From Roseiconus nitratireducens (GTDB taxonomy: Bacteria; Planctomycetota; Planctomycetia; Pirellulales; Pirellulaceae), in contig NZ_VWOX01000019.1 in the NCBI RefSeq assembly GCF_008629675.1, positions 1-64,000 on the forward strand: a stretch of DNA of 64,000 bases, in the 5' to 3' direction. The notes under the pieces were generated by a model. That model saw only the letters and a list, made by a program, of their open reading frames with translations, was not told where the DNA came from and made no database searches. Shown here one piece after another: positions 35,054 through 43,909 of this stretch (the first letter of the stretch is position 1; the number at the start of each line of letters is the position of its first letter). The position numbers and the translations under genes were made by a program.

Positions 35054-35833
35054 CTAAGGCGACACTTCGCTTTCCCGTTCACCATCACTGGTCTCGCTGT
35101 CGGCACCGCGTGGCGCGTTCAACAAGCGCGCTTCGTCGCGGATCGAACACAGCAACGCCAGGTCCGCCCCGGTCCAGCGGTTGGACCCGTCCGTCAAATC
35201 GTCTCCCAATCCGGCGCTGGGGGTTGCCCGGACGTGTCGCATCAAGAGCTCGCAAATCTGATCAGCATCGGACAAGCCCACCATGATCGTCTGGTTGCCA
35301 ACGAACAGCGCGTTCTGATGTTCGCCCGGGCCGGCGGCCGCGGTTTCCACCGTCACGGTAGCGATCGAAAACAGTTGTTCGATGGGGCCTTGATGAACCA
35401 CAACATTCTGGACGTTGGCAAGCGTGATGGAGTGTTCGGTGATCACCCAAATCCCGCGTCGCACATACAGTCCGCGGTCGGAGATCGCGTACCAGATCGT
35501 GTCGTAGCGCAGGTGAATGACGATGTAGGCCACCAGATCGGGCAAGATCGCCAGCAGCCAGACCGGGACTGCCAGCCACCACGCGAGCGTCGTGTTGAAC
35601 CAGAACAGAGAGCCCCAGGCGATCAACAAAGCGCCATCAAAAGCCACCAGGGCGACCCAGAAGTACGCTTTCAGATAGGCAAGATAAGCTCGTGACGGGT
35701 GAAATTCCCGTCGCGATTGTCCAAATTCCTTCGGCAGACAGGGCGGCCCGTTCGGGACCCGGAACAGGTCGACCAGTACCTTCCAGATGCCCCGATAAAC
35801 CCATTCTGCCGATCGTTCTCCGGGACCGGTCAC
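35054..35833 (-). CDS. membrane PH-domain protein (DUF304/bPH2-like), second of pair
   Basis: A 259-aa protein with two membrane segments (about 48-90: YFWVALVAFDGALLIAWG, LAWWLAVPVWLLAIL) followed by a bacterial PH domain. The domain includes RYDTIWYAISDRGLYVRRGIW, HSITLANVQNVVVHQGPIEQLF and ATVTVETAAAGPGE. The fold is that of YdbS/YdbT-type DUF304 proteins, whose molecular role is unclear. It starts with GTG at 35833, overlapping the TGA of the upstream gene in a GTGA arrangement, so the two PH proteins are coupled and probably form one membrane complex. Confidence 0.85.
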   Translation of the reverse strand: MTGPGERSAEWVYRGIWKVLVDLFRVPNGPPCLPKEFGQSRREFHPSRAYLAYLKAYFWVALVAFDGALLIAWGSLFWFNTTLAWWLAVPVWLLAILPDLVAYIVIHLRYDTIWYAISDRGLYVRRGIWVITEHSITLANVQNVVVHQGPIEQLFSIATVTVETAAAGPGEHQNALFVGNQTIMVGLSDADQICELLMRHVRATPSAGLGDDLTDGSNRWTGADLALLCSIRDEARLLNAPRGADSETSDGERESEVSP

Positions 35834-36402
35834 GGTGAAACCCCCGACGTCTGGCGAAATTGGCGGAGTTCGTCGCGAATCTCGCGCAGCAGTGTCGTCG
35901 CATCGCCGTTTTGATCACCATCGGCCTCCGCATCGTCGCGCGCACCACGCATCCGCTGGTAAAGAAAATCTCGCAACGCTTCCGGGTGACGGATTCCCTC
36001 CAATCGCATCGTTGCATCGGAAGACCCCGATGCCGTCTGGATCGGCAACTTGGCCAAACCCATCCATCTCTCCAGCAGATTTCGTGTGACGTGAATGTCC
36101 TGCAATCTGCCATAGGTCAAATAGATTTCACGCCGGAAAAAGAACCCCCAACACATCGAGACGCCCGATTCGTCAAACGAATACCGCATCGTCTTGAAAC
36201 GAATCAGCAACGGCACGAAGACGATTGGAAATGCGACCAGGGAAAGCAGCGAGACCAGAAAGTAGTAGGTCAACAGGGAGTCATCTGGACGGGTGATCTG
36301 CGAGGGCGGCACCACCGATGCGGGACCCGCGGGCTGGGCTGATCGAGTTTCAGTTGGCAACGTCTGCGGAGTCCCGGGACGTGTCTGATCTTGGTCACTC
36401 AT
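35830..36402 (-). CDS. membrane PH-domain protein (DUF304/bPH2-like), first of pair
   Basis: A 190-aa protein. After a Pro/Thr-rich N-terminus comes a membrane segment (LLTYYFLVSLLSLVAFPIVFVPLLI), then the PH-like domain: MRYSFDESGVSMCWGFFFRREIY, LTYGRLQDIHVTRNLLERWMGLAKLPIQTASGS (abbreviated here as the conserved core) and EALRDFLYQRMRG. A charged C-terminal helix (RDDAEADGDQNGD, LLREIRDELRQF) follows. This is the short partner of the YdbS/YdbT arrangement. It overlaps the next gene by four bases. Its own start is ATG 36402. Confidence 0.85.
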   Translation of the reverse strand: MSDQDQTRPGTPQTLPTETRSAQPAGPASVVPPSQITRPDDSLLTYYFLVSLLSLVAFPIVFVPLLIRFKTMRYSFDESGVSMCWGFFFRREIYLTYGRLQDIHVTRNLLERWMGLAKLPIQTASGSSDATMRLEGIRHPEALRDFLYQRMRGARDDAEADGDQNGDATTLLREIRDELRQFRQTSGVSP

Positions 36403-36890
36403 GGATTGATCCTGTGCGGGGCGCCGGCTTGTCCGTCGTGATCGACGCTATTCCGCGGTCACCGACAGGATCTGCCCCCCGATCCCTGGGGTTCCGTCCG
36501 GATTGAAAACAGCCAGCCCCTTCCCGCTCGGGCCGGTTGGGGGAAGTCTACCGGGATTGGGGGCCCGAATGTCGTGAGGCCGGGGCGTCTCCGACACGTT
36601 GCTTTTCGCGGATTGGTGGTCAAGCTTGTCAAAAAAAACCTTTGATTCATGATTCAGCCAAACCACCGCCTTGCCTGGATTCAGCCCCCGTTGCATAAGA
36701 TCATGGGGAACCGAAGAAGCATGGAAACAACTTTTTCCGCCCCGTTCTCCACACTTTTTGGCCTCCACGGAGACCGTCCCGCGTCACGGCGCGGGTGAAG
36801 TCAGATATTCCCGGCGTCAGATATCCCCAGTGTCTGCGGCCTGGCCAGCCCCCCAAGATCACACGTTCCTCCGATTTAATCCCGCCGTTC
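36403..36890. other. divergent intergenic region, no gene recognised
   Basis: About 490 bases between the PH-domain pair and the zinc-ribbon pair. A minus-strand open frame of 106 codons (36448-36768) has no recognised similarity and no good start signal, so I do not call it. Promoters for both directions should be here. Confidence 0.45.
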
Positions 36891-37841
36891 ATGTCGACGA
36901 CCTCCGCGAACAAATCGCAATCATCGTCCGACTACGTCGAAATCGCTTGCCAATCCTGCGGAGCGACACTGCTGCTGCAACCCCACCTGGTGTCGACGGT
37001 TTGCCCGTATTGTGCATCTCCGTCGGTCATTCAGCGGCCACCCTCGAAGGATCTTCCCAGGCCAACCTTCGTGATCGGGTTTGCGGTCGACCACGAACGA
37101 GCTACCGCCCTGGTGAAACGCTGGATCGGAGGCCGCAGCATGTTTGCCCGTTCCGACTTCAAGCGAGCGGCGCCGGAATTGACGCGAGGTGTTTACCTGC
37201 CTGCGTATTTGTACGGTGCCGTCTCCGACTCGACCTTTTCGGCCGAGATCGGCGAGAACTACACGGTGACGGAGACGTACACGACGACCGATGCCAACGG
37301 CAAGACAGTTGTGCGGACACGAACCGTGACCAAAACGGAATGGAGAACGCTGCGTGGCAATCACCAGTCGTACGTGATGGACGTGGTGGTCACCGCGTCG
37401 CGCGGCGTGAGCAACGCCGCGCTGGAGGCGATCGAACCGTTTGACCTGCGGGGACCGCGGCGGTTTTCTCCTTCCATCTTGGCCGGCTGGCTGGCCGAGG
37501 AGCCATCGCGGACACAGGACGAATGTTTCCGCCTGGCCCACGACGAAACCGTTGCGAAGGTCGGCGGCAAACTTGAAAACTTCATGCCGGGCGACTCTCA
37601 TCGCAACCTTCGCTACCAGGTCCAGCTGTCCCGCGAAGTGATCGACCTGGTGTTGTTTCCCGTGTGGTCCTACGCGGTCCGGTATGATCCGGACAAGCCT
37701 CCGGTGCGAATCCTCGTCAACGGCCAAACCGGTCGCGTGGCCGGTGACACGCCGATTTCGCAATGGAAGATTGCTGCCGCGGTGGGCGTCGGTCTGATGT
37801 TGGTCCTGGCATTTGTCCTCATTCTGGCTCTGTCTCAATAG
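36891..37841 (+). CDS. zinc-ribbon protein with C-terminal membrane anchor
   Basis: A 316-aa protein. Residues about 18-42 are a zinc ribbon (CQSCGATLLL, then CPYCASPSV). A long soluble domain follows, with FVIGFAVDHERATALVKRWIGG, VYLPAYLYGAVSDSTFSAEIG and a Thr-rich stretch near 130 (ENYTVTETYTTTD). A closing domain carries DLVLFPVWSYAVRYD, and one C-terminal membrane helix (IAAAVGVGLMLVLAFVLILAL). The architecture matches zinc-ribbon/TM proteins of unknown function in several phyla. The next gene starts one base after this stop and has the same plan, so the two act together. Confidence 0.78.
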   Translation: MSTTSANKSQSSSDYVEIACQSCGATLLLQPHLVSTVCPYCASPSVIQRPPSKDLPRPTFVIGFAVDHERATALVKRWIGGRSMFARSDFKRAAPELTRGVYLPAYLYGAVSDSTFSAEIGENYTVTETYTTTDANGKTVVRTRTVTKTEWRTLRGNHQSYVMDVVVTASRGVSNAALEAIEPFDLRGPRRFSPSILAGWLAEEPSRTQDECFRLAHDETVAKVGGKLENFMPGDSHRNLRYQVQLSREVIDLVLFPVWSYAVRYDPDKPPVRILVNGQTGRVAGDTPISQWKIAAAVGVGLMLVLAFVLILALSQ

Positions 37842-37842
37842 C

Positions 37843-38811
37843 GTGAACGCCTCGACCCACACGTCCGTTTGTGATCGATGCCGAACTCCGCTGGAGTCGG
37901 GCGACCTCCGTTGTTCGATCTGCGGGCAAGCGGCACCGGCCGACATCCAGCCGGCTGCGGAAACAAAGATCACGATCCTGCGCTGCCAAGGTTGCGGTGC
38001 GGCAATCACGTACGACCCGGACCAACAACTGCCAACGTGTTCGTTTTGCAAAAGCACCGTGGCAATCGAAACCATCGTCGATCCGATGGAACAAACCTCG
38101 GGCTACCTGCCGTTCACGGTCACCCCCGACCAGGCCGGCCAGGCCTTGCGTCGTTGGCTCGGAACGCTGGGTTGGTTTCGCCCCTCCGATCTCCGGTCCT
38201 CTGCCCAACTGCAGGAACTGCGACCGCTGTGGTGGGTCGCATGGGTTTTTGACGCGGACTGTCATATCAGCTGGACAGCAGACTCAGATGCGGGCGCAGG
38301 CCGCTCCAGTTGGGCGCCCCATGCTGGTCAAACAAGTGTCCAGTTTCGAAACGTTCTCGCGTCCGCTTCACGCGGACTTTCGGTGGACGAAGCCGCGGTT
38401 GTCAGTCGCGGCTTGGACCTATCCGTCGTCGACGATTCCCCAACGGGCGCCCAAAATGCAACCATCGAACGATTTGACGTCCCTCGATCGGAAGCACGTC
38501 GTCAAGTCAAATGGTCCTTGACGTCCATGGCAGAACGACAGGTCCAGAACCACGAGTGTCCCGGATCCCAGTTCCGCAACGTTCGTGTGTCCGTTGTCGT
38601 CCAGGGGCTGAAGACACGGCGTCTGTCGCTGCCGGCGTACGTGCTGGCCTATCGCTACAAGGATTCCACGCACCGCGTGGTGATCTGTGGCCAGAACACT
38701 CAACATTTGGTCGGATCGGCTCCCTACTCTTACGCGAAAATGGTCTTGGTGGTCCTGGCAGCGATCGCGCTGGCGGTCGCCGTGTTGGGCGTGCTTGCCG
38801 CATCCGGCTAG
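37843..38811 (+). CDS. double zinc-ribbon membrane protein
   Basis: A 322-aa protein with two zinc ribbons near the N-terminus (CDRCRTPLESGDLRCSICGQ and CQGCGAAIT, CSFCKS), a soluble domain containing YLPFTVTPDQAGQALRRWLG and LRPLWWVAWVFDADCHISW, and a C-terminal membrane helix (MVLVVLAAIALAVAVLGVLAA). It resembles its upstream neighbour in plan but not closely in sequence, so an old duplication is possible. It starts with GTG 37843, one base after the upstream stop. Function is unknown. Confidence 0.78.
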   Translation: MNASTHTSVCDRCRTPLESGDLRCSICGQAAPADIQPAAETKITILRCQGCGAAITYDPDQQLPTCSFCKSTVAIETIVDPMEQTSGYLPFTVTPDQAGQALRRWLGTLGWFRPSDLRSSAQLQELRPLWWVAWVFDADCHISWTADSDAGAGRSSWAPHAGQTSVQFRNVLASASRGLSVDEAAVVSRGLDLSVVDDSPTGAQNATIERFDVPRSEARRQVKWSLTSMAERQVQNHECPGSQFRNVRVSVVVQGLKTRRLSLPAYVLAYRYKDSTHRVVICGQNTQHLVGSAPYSYAKMVLVVLAAIALAVAVLGVLAASG

Positions 38812-38850
38812 GGCTCTGAATATCCATACGAAATTCTCTTAGTTGCCAAC

Positions 38851-39100
38851 GCCAGACAGCGGGCAACCAGCCCACCACGCTCTGGCGAGCGTGGCTCCGC
38901 GCGGTTTCGTAGCCGCCGTCGCCAGACAGCGGGCAACCAGATCCACCACGCTCTGGCGAGCGTGGCTCCACGCGGTTCGTAGCTGCCGTCGCCAGACGGC
39001 GGGCAACCAGGCCCACCACGCTCTGGCGAGCGTGGCTCCACACGGGTTCGTAGCTGCCGTCGCCAGACGGCGGGCAACCAGGCTCTGGCGAGAGCGGTTC
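38851..39100. repeat. about 70-bp tandem repeat array
   Basis: Units beginning GCCAGACAGCGGGCAACCAG start at 38851, 38921, 38991 and 39062, so the period is 70, 70 and 71 bases, and the last unit is truncated. Each unit contains the inverted repeat around CCACGCTCTGGCGAGCGTGG and ends in TAGCTGCCGTC before the next GCCAGAC. All minus-strand frames across it stay open because of the repeats, which would give repetitive peptides; no gene is called. The array separates the zinc-ribbon genes from a convergent membrane protein gene. Confidence 0.88.
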
Positions 39101-39140
39101 CCTGTTGATTCGATCACAAGGCGTTGACGGCAACCAGTCT

Positions 39141-39875
39141 TCAGCCGACTCGTTCCCGCAGCCGATGCAATGCTTTGACAAATTGAGACAGCAGCCAAAG
39201 CCTCCACAGTACCAACGCCATGGTGCTCAGGATCAACACGACCGACAGCGGCAACAACAGCGACTTGCTGTTTGATTCGGAGATCAACCAAGGGTTGGAT
39301 GCGAACAGCATGGAAAGCAGACCGGCCCCCAGCAACACGATCGCCAAAGCCAGGAACACGAGCCGCGACTGTTTTGCCAAAGCGAGGTTCGGAACCCGTG
39401 CAAACAGTGCGGAAAAATAGAACGCAGTCGGGACGAGTGCGGCCCCGGAGAAAAGCATCCCCAGCCCACGCAGCCAATTGGAATCAATCGTCGGGAAGTA
39501 GTCCAACCACACCAGCACGCAACTGGACAACATCGACAAGGTGTTCATACCACGCGTTGGCGCACGCATCGCCCACCCTGCCACGCGTTTCCCCGGCTCC
39601 GGGGATGTCAGCATCCAGATGCCAAGGAAATAGATCGCCGAAGGAATGAACTTGATGACCGGCGCCAGTGACGGGATCCACCCGGCAAAAATGTCCGCCG
39701 AAAACCCCAACAGCAACCCGGTAAACATCCAATTGCCTCCGCGAGCGACTTGACCGACCCACGACCGGTCCGAGTTCTGTAGCGGTCGCTCGCCGGGAAG
39801 GTCTCCCCAGCCCGGATCCTCCGTCGGAGTGTCGGTCGCGGGAGCCTGGTAGGGGTTCGGATTTGCGTCGTCCAT
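39141..39875 (-). CDS. multi-pass membrane protein with NPYxAP N-terminus
   Basis: A 244-aa protein with the planctomycete-type start MDDANPNPYQAPATD, a hydrophilic tail of about 45 residues, and about six membrane segments (for example WMFTGLLLGFSADIFAG, AIYFLGIWMLTS, MLSSCVLVWLDYF, LGMLFSGAALVPTAFYFS, LVFLALAIVLLGAGLLSM and LLPLSVVLILSTMALVLW). No enzymatic motif is seen. ATG 39875 is chosen for the NPYxAP motif; an upstream in-frame start at 39962 is less likely. Function is unknown. Confidence 0.8.
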   Translation of the reverse strand: MDDANPNPYQAPATDTPTEDPGWGDLPGERPLQNSDRSWVGQVARGGNWMFTGLLLGFSADIFAGWIPSLAPVIKFIPSAIYFLGIWMLTSPEPGKRVAGWAMRAPTRGMNTLSMLSSCVLVWLDYFPTIDSNWLRGLGMLFSGAALVPTAFYFSALFARVPNLALAKQSRLVFLALAIVLLGAGLLSMLFASNPWLISESNSKSLLLPLSVVLILSTMALVLWRLWLLSQFVKALHRLRERVG

Positions 39876-40140
39876 CTTGGATCGATGTCCGTCAAGGAAA
39901 GGCTTCTCGAACGGCGACATCCCGATCGCCGATGCTGCGAACACCCGGTTTCGAAGCGGCAACTCAACCCGCTAATCTAACAAGAAGAAACCCGCCGATG
40001 TCTCGGACGTTGCCCTGCCCAGACGGTTCGAGGACCAGTCAACGGCTGGCACGGCGGTTGCATCCACCATTGTTTCCTCCATCCGCTTCATTTCGACCAC
40101 GAAACGGCGGACGACTTTCGCTGCATGGCCCTTTGGGAGA

Positions 40141-40758
40141 TTGAACTTGCTAACCTTCGTCGAACGGATGGCTTTGCCTGACCCGCTGTTGATTGCCGCG
40201 ATCTCCGAGTGGTTGGAACCCACCGGTGCGCTGCTGTTGGCGCTCACATTGGTCCTGGCTTGCACCGTGGCATGGCTGAGCAACCTGGTGGCGTTGCCAG
40301 GAAACTGGCTGGCCGTGTTGCTGATCGCAATTTACGCGTGGCTGGGGCCTACCGATGGGATCTTTGCGATCGGTCTGACGATGGTGTTGGTAACGTTTGT
40401 GGTGGCTCTGGTTGGCGAGCTGATCGAGTTCGCAGCTGGAGCGGTGGGGGCGAGGAAAGCGGGGGCGAGCCGGAAATCAACGATGTATGCGATCATCGGC
40501 TCGATGGTTGGCGCGATCCTCGGCGCCATCGTGGGCATTCCCATCCCGGTCGTCGGATCCGTCTTGGCCGCAATCCTGTTTGGGGGTGTTGGGGCGTCAG
40601 CCGGCGCGATGTATGGGGAGTGGTCTGATGGACGACCGTGGCGAGAGAATTGGACGATCGGTCAGGCAACGTTCTGGGGACGCACGTTCGGGACCCTGGG
40701 AAAATTCGCGGCCGGATTTGTCATCCTGATCATTGTCTGTTTTGCCGTCGTGTTGTGA
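40141..40758 (+). CDS. DUF456 membrane protein
   Basis: A 205-aa protein with about four membrane segments and glycine-rich turns typical of DUF456: LSNLVALPGNWLAVLLIAIYAW near the start, GARKAGASRKSTMYAIIGSMVGAILGAIVGIPIPVVGSV (core abbreviated by position, about residues 103-140), and GPIVGA-like packing. Its role is unknown; some members are glycine-zipper proteins of the inner membrane. The start could be TTG 40141 (GGGAGA is one base upstream) or ATG 40168; I use the first because the GGGAG is near, but it sits closer than ideal. Confidence 0.82.
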   Translation: MNLLTFVERMALPDPLLIAAISEWLEPTGALLLALTLVLACTVAWLSNLVALPGNWLAVLLIAIYAWLGPTDGIFAIGLTMVLVTFVVALVGELIEFAAGAVGARKAGASRKSTMYAIIGSMVGAILGAIVGIPIPVVGSVLAAILFGGVGASAGAMYGEWSDGRPWRENWTIGQATFWGRTFGTLGKFAAGFVILIIVCFAVVL

Positions 40759-40766
40759 CCGGAAGG

Positions 40767-41609
40767 TCAGGAGTCGTCCGTGCCCGCCGGCTGACCGTCC
40801 AGAGTTTCCCGAATGTATTGGGGACGATTCGTGGTGATCGCGGCCGCACCCAGTTGCTTGAAGTACCGAGCATCGTCGGGCGAATCGACGGTCCAGACGT
40901 GAAACTCCCCACAGCCTTCGTGTCGCAAACGCTCGATGAATTCCCGATCGATCACCTCTCGATTTCCTTTCATCCCGACGCCGTCGGCGTGACACTCTTT
41001 GACCGTGCGAGCGATCTCCGATGCGGTCGGTTGCCATTCACCGGTCACGGCGTGCTGCTTGAAGCTGGTCAACCAGTGCGCTCGCATGTTGGGAAAGGCT
41101 CGTTTGCACGCGGCGATGGTGTCGGCTTTGAAGCTGATAAAAATCAATCGATCGCGCGGAGCATTCAGACGTTTGATCTCGGCTTCTAACACGGGAACGA
41201 TTTCCGGGCCGATCTTTAATTCAATGACGAAACCTTTGTTGTCCGGAATTGCCGCAAGTACTTCCTCGAAGGTGGGCACCGGCTCACCTCGCCAACGTTC
41301 GTCTTTCCAGCTTCCCGCGTCCAACGTTCGCAACGTTTCCAGGGGTGTCTGCGCGACCACGTGCTTGACGCCGGTCGTGCGCTCGGTGTCCGCATCGTGG
41401 ATGCAGACGATCTTGTCGTCGGAAGTCAGATAAAAGTCGGCTTCCACTGCGTCGGCACCTTGGTCCCACGCGAGCCGAAACGCCGACACGGTATTCTCTG
41501 GCGCGTCGAAGGATGCGCCACGGTGGCCCACAATCCACTGGGCCGGCAAAGTTTTGCAGGCTGCCATCAGAAAAACCAAAACGAGAAACAACGGGGTGGG
41601 ACGGATCAT
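40767..41609 (-). CDS. glycerophosphodiester phosphodiesterase
   Basis: A 280-aa exported GDPD-family enzyme. The N-terminus is a signal with a possible lipobox (LMAAC, Cys18). The catalytic domain shows VGHRGASFDAPENT (His29, Arg30), AVEADFYLTSDD (Glu56, Asp58), and IHDADTERTTG (His71), then FVIELKIGPE and VHVWTVD-like FHVWTVDSPDDARY. It would hydrolyse glycerophosphodiesters to an alcohol and glycerol-3-phosphate in the periplasm. ATG 41609 is used; an upstream frame extension to 41744 is unrelated. It is convergent with the DUF456 gene, with eight bases between their ends. Confidence 0.92.
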   Translation of the reverse strand: MIRPTPLFLVLVFLMAACKTLPAQWIVGHRGASFDAPENTVSAFRLAWDQGADAVEADFYLTSDDKIVCIHDADTERTTGVKHVVAQTPLETLRTLDAGSWKDERWRGEPVPTFEEVLAAIPDNKGFVIELKIGPEIVPVLEAEIKRLNAPRDRLIFISFKADTIAACKRAFPNMRAHWLTSFKQHAVTGEWQPTASEIARTVKECHADGVGMKGNREVIDREFIERLRHEGCGEFHVWTVDSPDDARYFKQLGAAAITTNRPQYIRETLDGQPAGTDDS

Positions 41610-41955
41610 GCTGTCGATCAGAGGGAAGGGGGCACGTCGAATTCGTCGGCGGCGGTAGCGCCGCGCCGTTGGCGTAGCCAGCCTTGCTGGCCGCCGAACG
41701 CACCGGTTTCCGACGAAGGAAGGGTGGATTTGAATCGGCCGCATTCTAGAGTCATGCCGCGCGGAATGCGACGCCGTTCCCCTCCACAGAATCTAAAGCG
41801 TTCAGTGGACGGAATACGATTGAAAGGGAGTTCTCGCGTGCAACGATTGAGATGGGGTTTTGCCTGTGGTGAGGCTTGCCACGCGACCGGATCCACTACA
41901 ATCAACCGCCACCGTGCAATTCCCCCGCTCCTTGACTTCACGCTGCCGAATCCCC
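41610..41955. other. divergent intergenic region, no gene recognised
   Basis: About 350 bases between the glycerophosphodiesterase and esterase genes. It contains an inverted repeat around GCGGCGGTAGCGCCGCGCCG near 41648 and CCAGCCTTGCTGGCC near 41678. No gene is seen. Confidence 0.45.
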
Positions 41956-43026
41956 ATGCCTTTCAAAACGTCCTCTCGGTTTTATCTGTTGCGTCTTGCC
42001 GCATGTGTCGTCGTCATTCTCGGGGTTGTTGAGCTTGCGGTCTCCGCCGACTCGACCAGTGAATCGTCCGGCAAAAGTGGCAACGGCAACCACGTGGTCG
42101 GCCCGGAGTACCGGGTGGATCCGGATCTGACCGATCGTGGCAATCCGAAGGGCAAGCTGTTTGAGTTTTCAATGCCGCTTGCCGACAGCAAGATCTTTCG
42201 CGGGGATGATGCCACGCTGGACCCGAGGAAGACGGTTCGCAGCGAACGACGAATTTTTGTGTACGTGCCAGCCGCTTACCAAGATGGCACCGAGGCCCCG
42301 GTGCTGGTCACGCTGGACGGCCCCAGCCGATTGGATCTGGTTCGCAACGCGGTCGACAACCTGACGATTTCCGAGGATCCAAACCGCCGATTGCCCGCGT
42401 TCATCACCATTGCCGTCGAAAACGGTGGTGATGACAGCAAAGGCAGTCAACGAGGGTTGGAATACGACACGATGTCGGATCGATTCGCGCGGTTCATCAA
42501 CGACGAAGTGCTGCCCGCGGTGTTGGCCGACCCTGAAATTCTGAAAGCCTATCCGCACATTGCTTTCACGGCGGATCCCTGGGGACGAGCCGTGATGGGA
42601 TGCAGCTCCGGTGGTGCGGCGGCGTTGACGATGGGTTGGTTTCGGCCAGACCTGTTTCGCCGATTGATCACCTACTCGGGAACCTTCGTTGACCAGCAGG
42701 ATGATGATGCCCCGGAAGAGTCTGAGTTTCCGTTGGGCGCCTGGGAGTATCATTCGGGCATGAAGCTGATCGAGAACAGCCCGAAGAAGCCCTTGCGAAT
42801 CTTTACGCACGTTTCGGAGAACGACCTGCGGGCGAATGATCCGGAAGAGACCTACCACAATTGGGTGATGGCGAACGAACGGACGGCCGAAGCCTTGGCT
42901 GCGAAGGGTTACGATTATCGTTACGTGTTCAGCCGCGGAACCAAGCATTGTGACCAAACCGTGTTCAAGCACACGCTTGCCGACACGCTTGTCTGGATGT
43001 GGGACGGCTACGAAACCGACCAATGA
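41956..43026 (+). CDS. secreted esterase (enterochelin esterase-like)
   Basis: A 356-aa alpha/beta hydrolase with a signal peptide (YLLRLAACVVVILGVVELAVSA). The domain resembles Fes/IroE-type or feruloyl-type esterases: FVYVPAAYQDGTEAPVLVTLDG, EVLPAVLADPEILKAYPHIAFTADPWGRAVMG before the nucleophile elbow GCSSGGAAALTMGW, LFRRLITYSGTFVDQQ, and a late His in SRGTKHCDQTVFKHTL. Substrate may be a siderophore, carbohydrate ester or acylated glycan. ATG 41956 is used for the signal. It precedes a short-chain dehydrogenase by 24 bases, so cotranscription is likely. Confidence 0.87.
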   Translation: MPFKTSSRFYLLRLAACVVVILGVVELAVSADSTSESSGKSGNGNHVVGPEYRVDPDLTDRGNPKGKLFEFSMPLADSKIFRGDDATLDPRKTVRSERRIFVYVPAAYQDGTEAPVLVTLDGPSRLDLVRNAVDNLTISEDPNRRLPAFITIAVENGGDDSKGSQRGLEYDTMSDRFARFINDEVLPAVLADPEILKAYPHIAFTADPWGRAVMGCSSGGAAALTMGWFRPDLFRRLITYSGTFVDQQDDDAPEESEFPLGAWEYHSGMKLIENSPKKPLRIFTHVSENDLRANDPEETYHNWVMANERTAEALAAKGYDYRYVFSRGTKHCDQTVFKHTLADTLVWMWDGYETDQ

Positions 43027-43050
43027 TTTTCAACCGCGCGAGGGTGACCG

Positions 43051-43839
43051 ATGGATTTGAAGCTGACCGACAAGTTTGCTGTGGTGACCGGATCAACGGC
43101 CGGAATTGGTCAAGCGATCGCCAACTCTCTGGCGGCCGAGGGGGCTCGCGTGGTGGTCAATGGTCGCAGCCAGGAATCCGTTGACGCCGCGCTGAAGCAG
43201 ATGGACCTCGGCGACCAGGCGATCGGCGTCGCGGCGGACGTTTCCACCGACGAGGGCTGCCAAACCTTGTTGGATCGGGCGACGGACGTCGCGCCGATCG
43301 ACATCCTGATCAACAACGCGGGGATTTTCGAACCGAAACCTTTCGAAGAAATCACGGACCAGGACTGGCAAAAGTTCTTCGAGGTCAACGTGATGAGCGG
43401 CGTCCGGATGTCGCGGGGCGTGATGGAGTCGATGCGGCAACGCGGTTGGGGACGGATTTTGTTCATTGCCAGTGAGTCCGCCATCAACATTCCCGTGGAG
43501 ATGGTGCACTACGGCATGACCAAGACTGCTCAACTGGCCATTTCGCGCGGCCTGGCCAAAACCCTGAAGGACACCGGCGTGACCGTCAACAGCGTGCTGC
43601 CCGGACCGACCTGGAGCGAAGGCGTGGAACGATTCGTCAAAAGCCTTGCCGGAGACGGGGATCTGGATTCCGTGAAGAAGAACTTCTTTGCGGAGAACCG
43701 CCCGGCGTCCCTGATCCAGCGATTTGCAAAGCCGGAGGAGGTTGCGGCGATGGCAACTTACCTGTGTGGCGAACAGGCGGGGACAACCACCGGCGCCGCG
43801 GTCCGCTGCGATGGCGGAATCGTCGATACCTGCTTTTGA
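43051..43839 (+). CDS. SDR-family oxidoreductase
   Basis: A 262-aa classical short-chain dehydrogenase/reductase. The cofactor motif is TGSTAGIG (13-20), the NNAG motif is at about 88-91, and the catalytic Ser141, Tyr154 and Lys158 are in place (S-x12-Y-x3-K). The VVNGRSQES after the second strand, with Arg39, suggests NADP(H). Substrate cannot be inferred. It sits 24 bases after the esterase gene and 70 bases before the alcohol dehydrogenase gene on the same strand. Confidence 0.93.
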   Translation: MDLKLTDKFAVVTGSTAGIGQAIANSLAAEGARVVVNGRSQESVDAALKQMDLGDQAIGVAADVSTDEGCQTLLDRATDVAPIDILINNAGIFEPKPFEEITDQDWQKFFEVNVMSGVRMSRGVMESMRQRGWGRILFIASESAINIPVEMVHYGMTKTAQLAISRGLAKTLKDTGVTVNSVLPGPTWSEGVERFVKSLAGDGDLDSVKKNFFAENRPASLIQRFAKPEEVAAMATYLCGEQAGTTTGAAVRCDGGIVDTCF

Positions 43840-43909
43840 TTTAGCGACCGACGACGCGGTCCAACATTGGTATCTGCACTCGTCCAACATTCGATCGAGG
43901 GACCCCACG

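Noticed and set aside
36448..36768. 106-codon minus-strand gene in the gap between the PH and zinc-ribbon pairs
   Set aside because: No recognisable similarity, weak start context and composition like non-coding DNA. It cannot be excluded, but it is not supported.
38851..39100. CRISPR array
   Set aside because: Repeats are about 70 bases long with no unique spacers and contain inverted repeats throughout. No cas gene is in the window.
38507..39477. Long minus-strand frames across the 70-bp array
   Set aside because: Frames are open only because the repeat lacks stop codons; the products are repeat translations such as RSPERGG units, and they run into genes on both sides.
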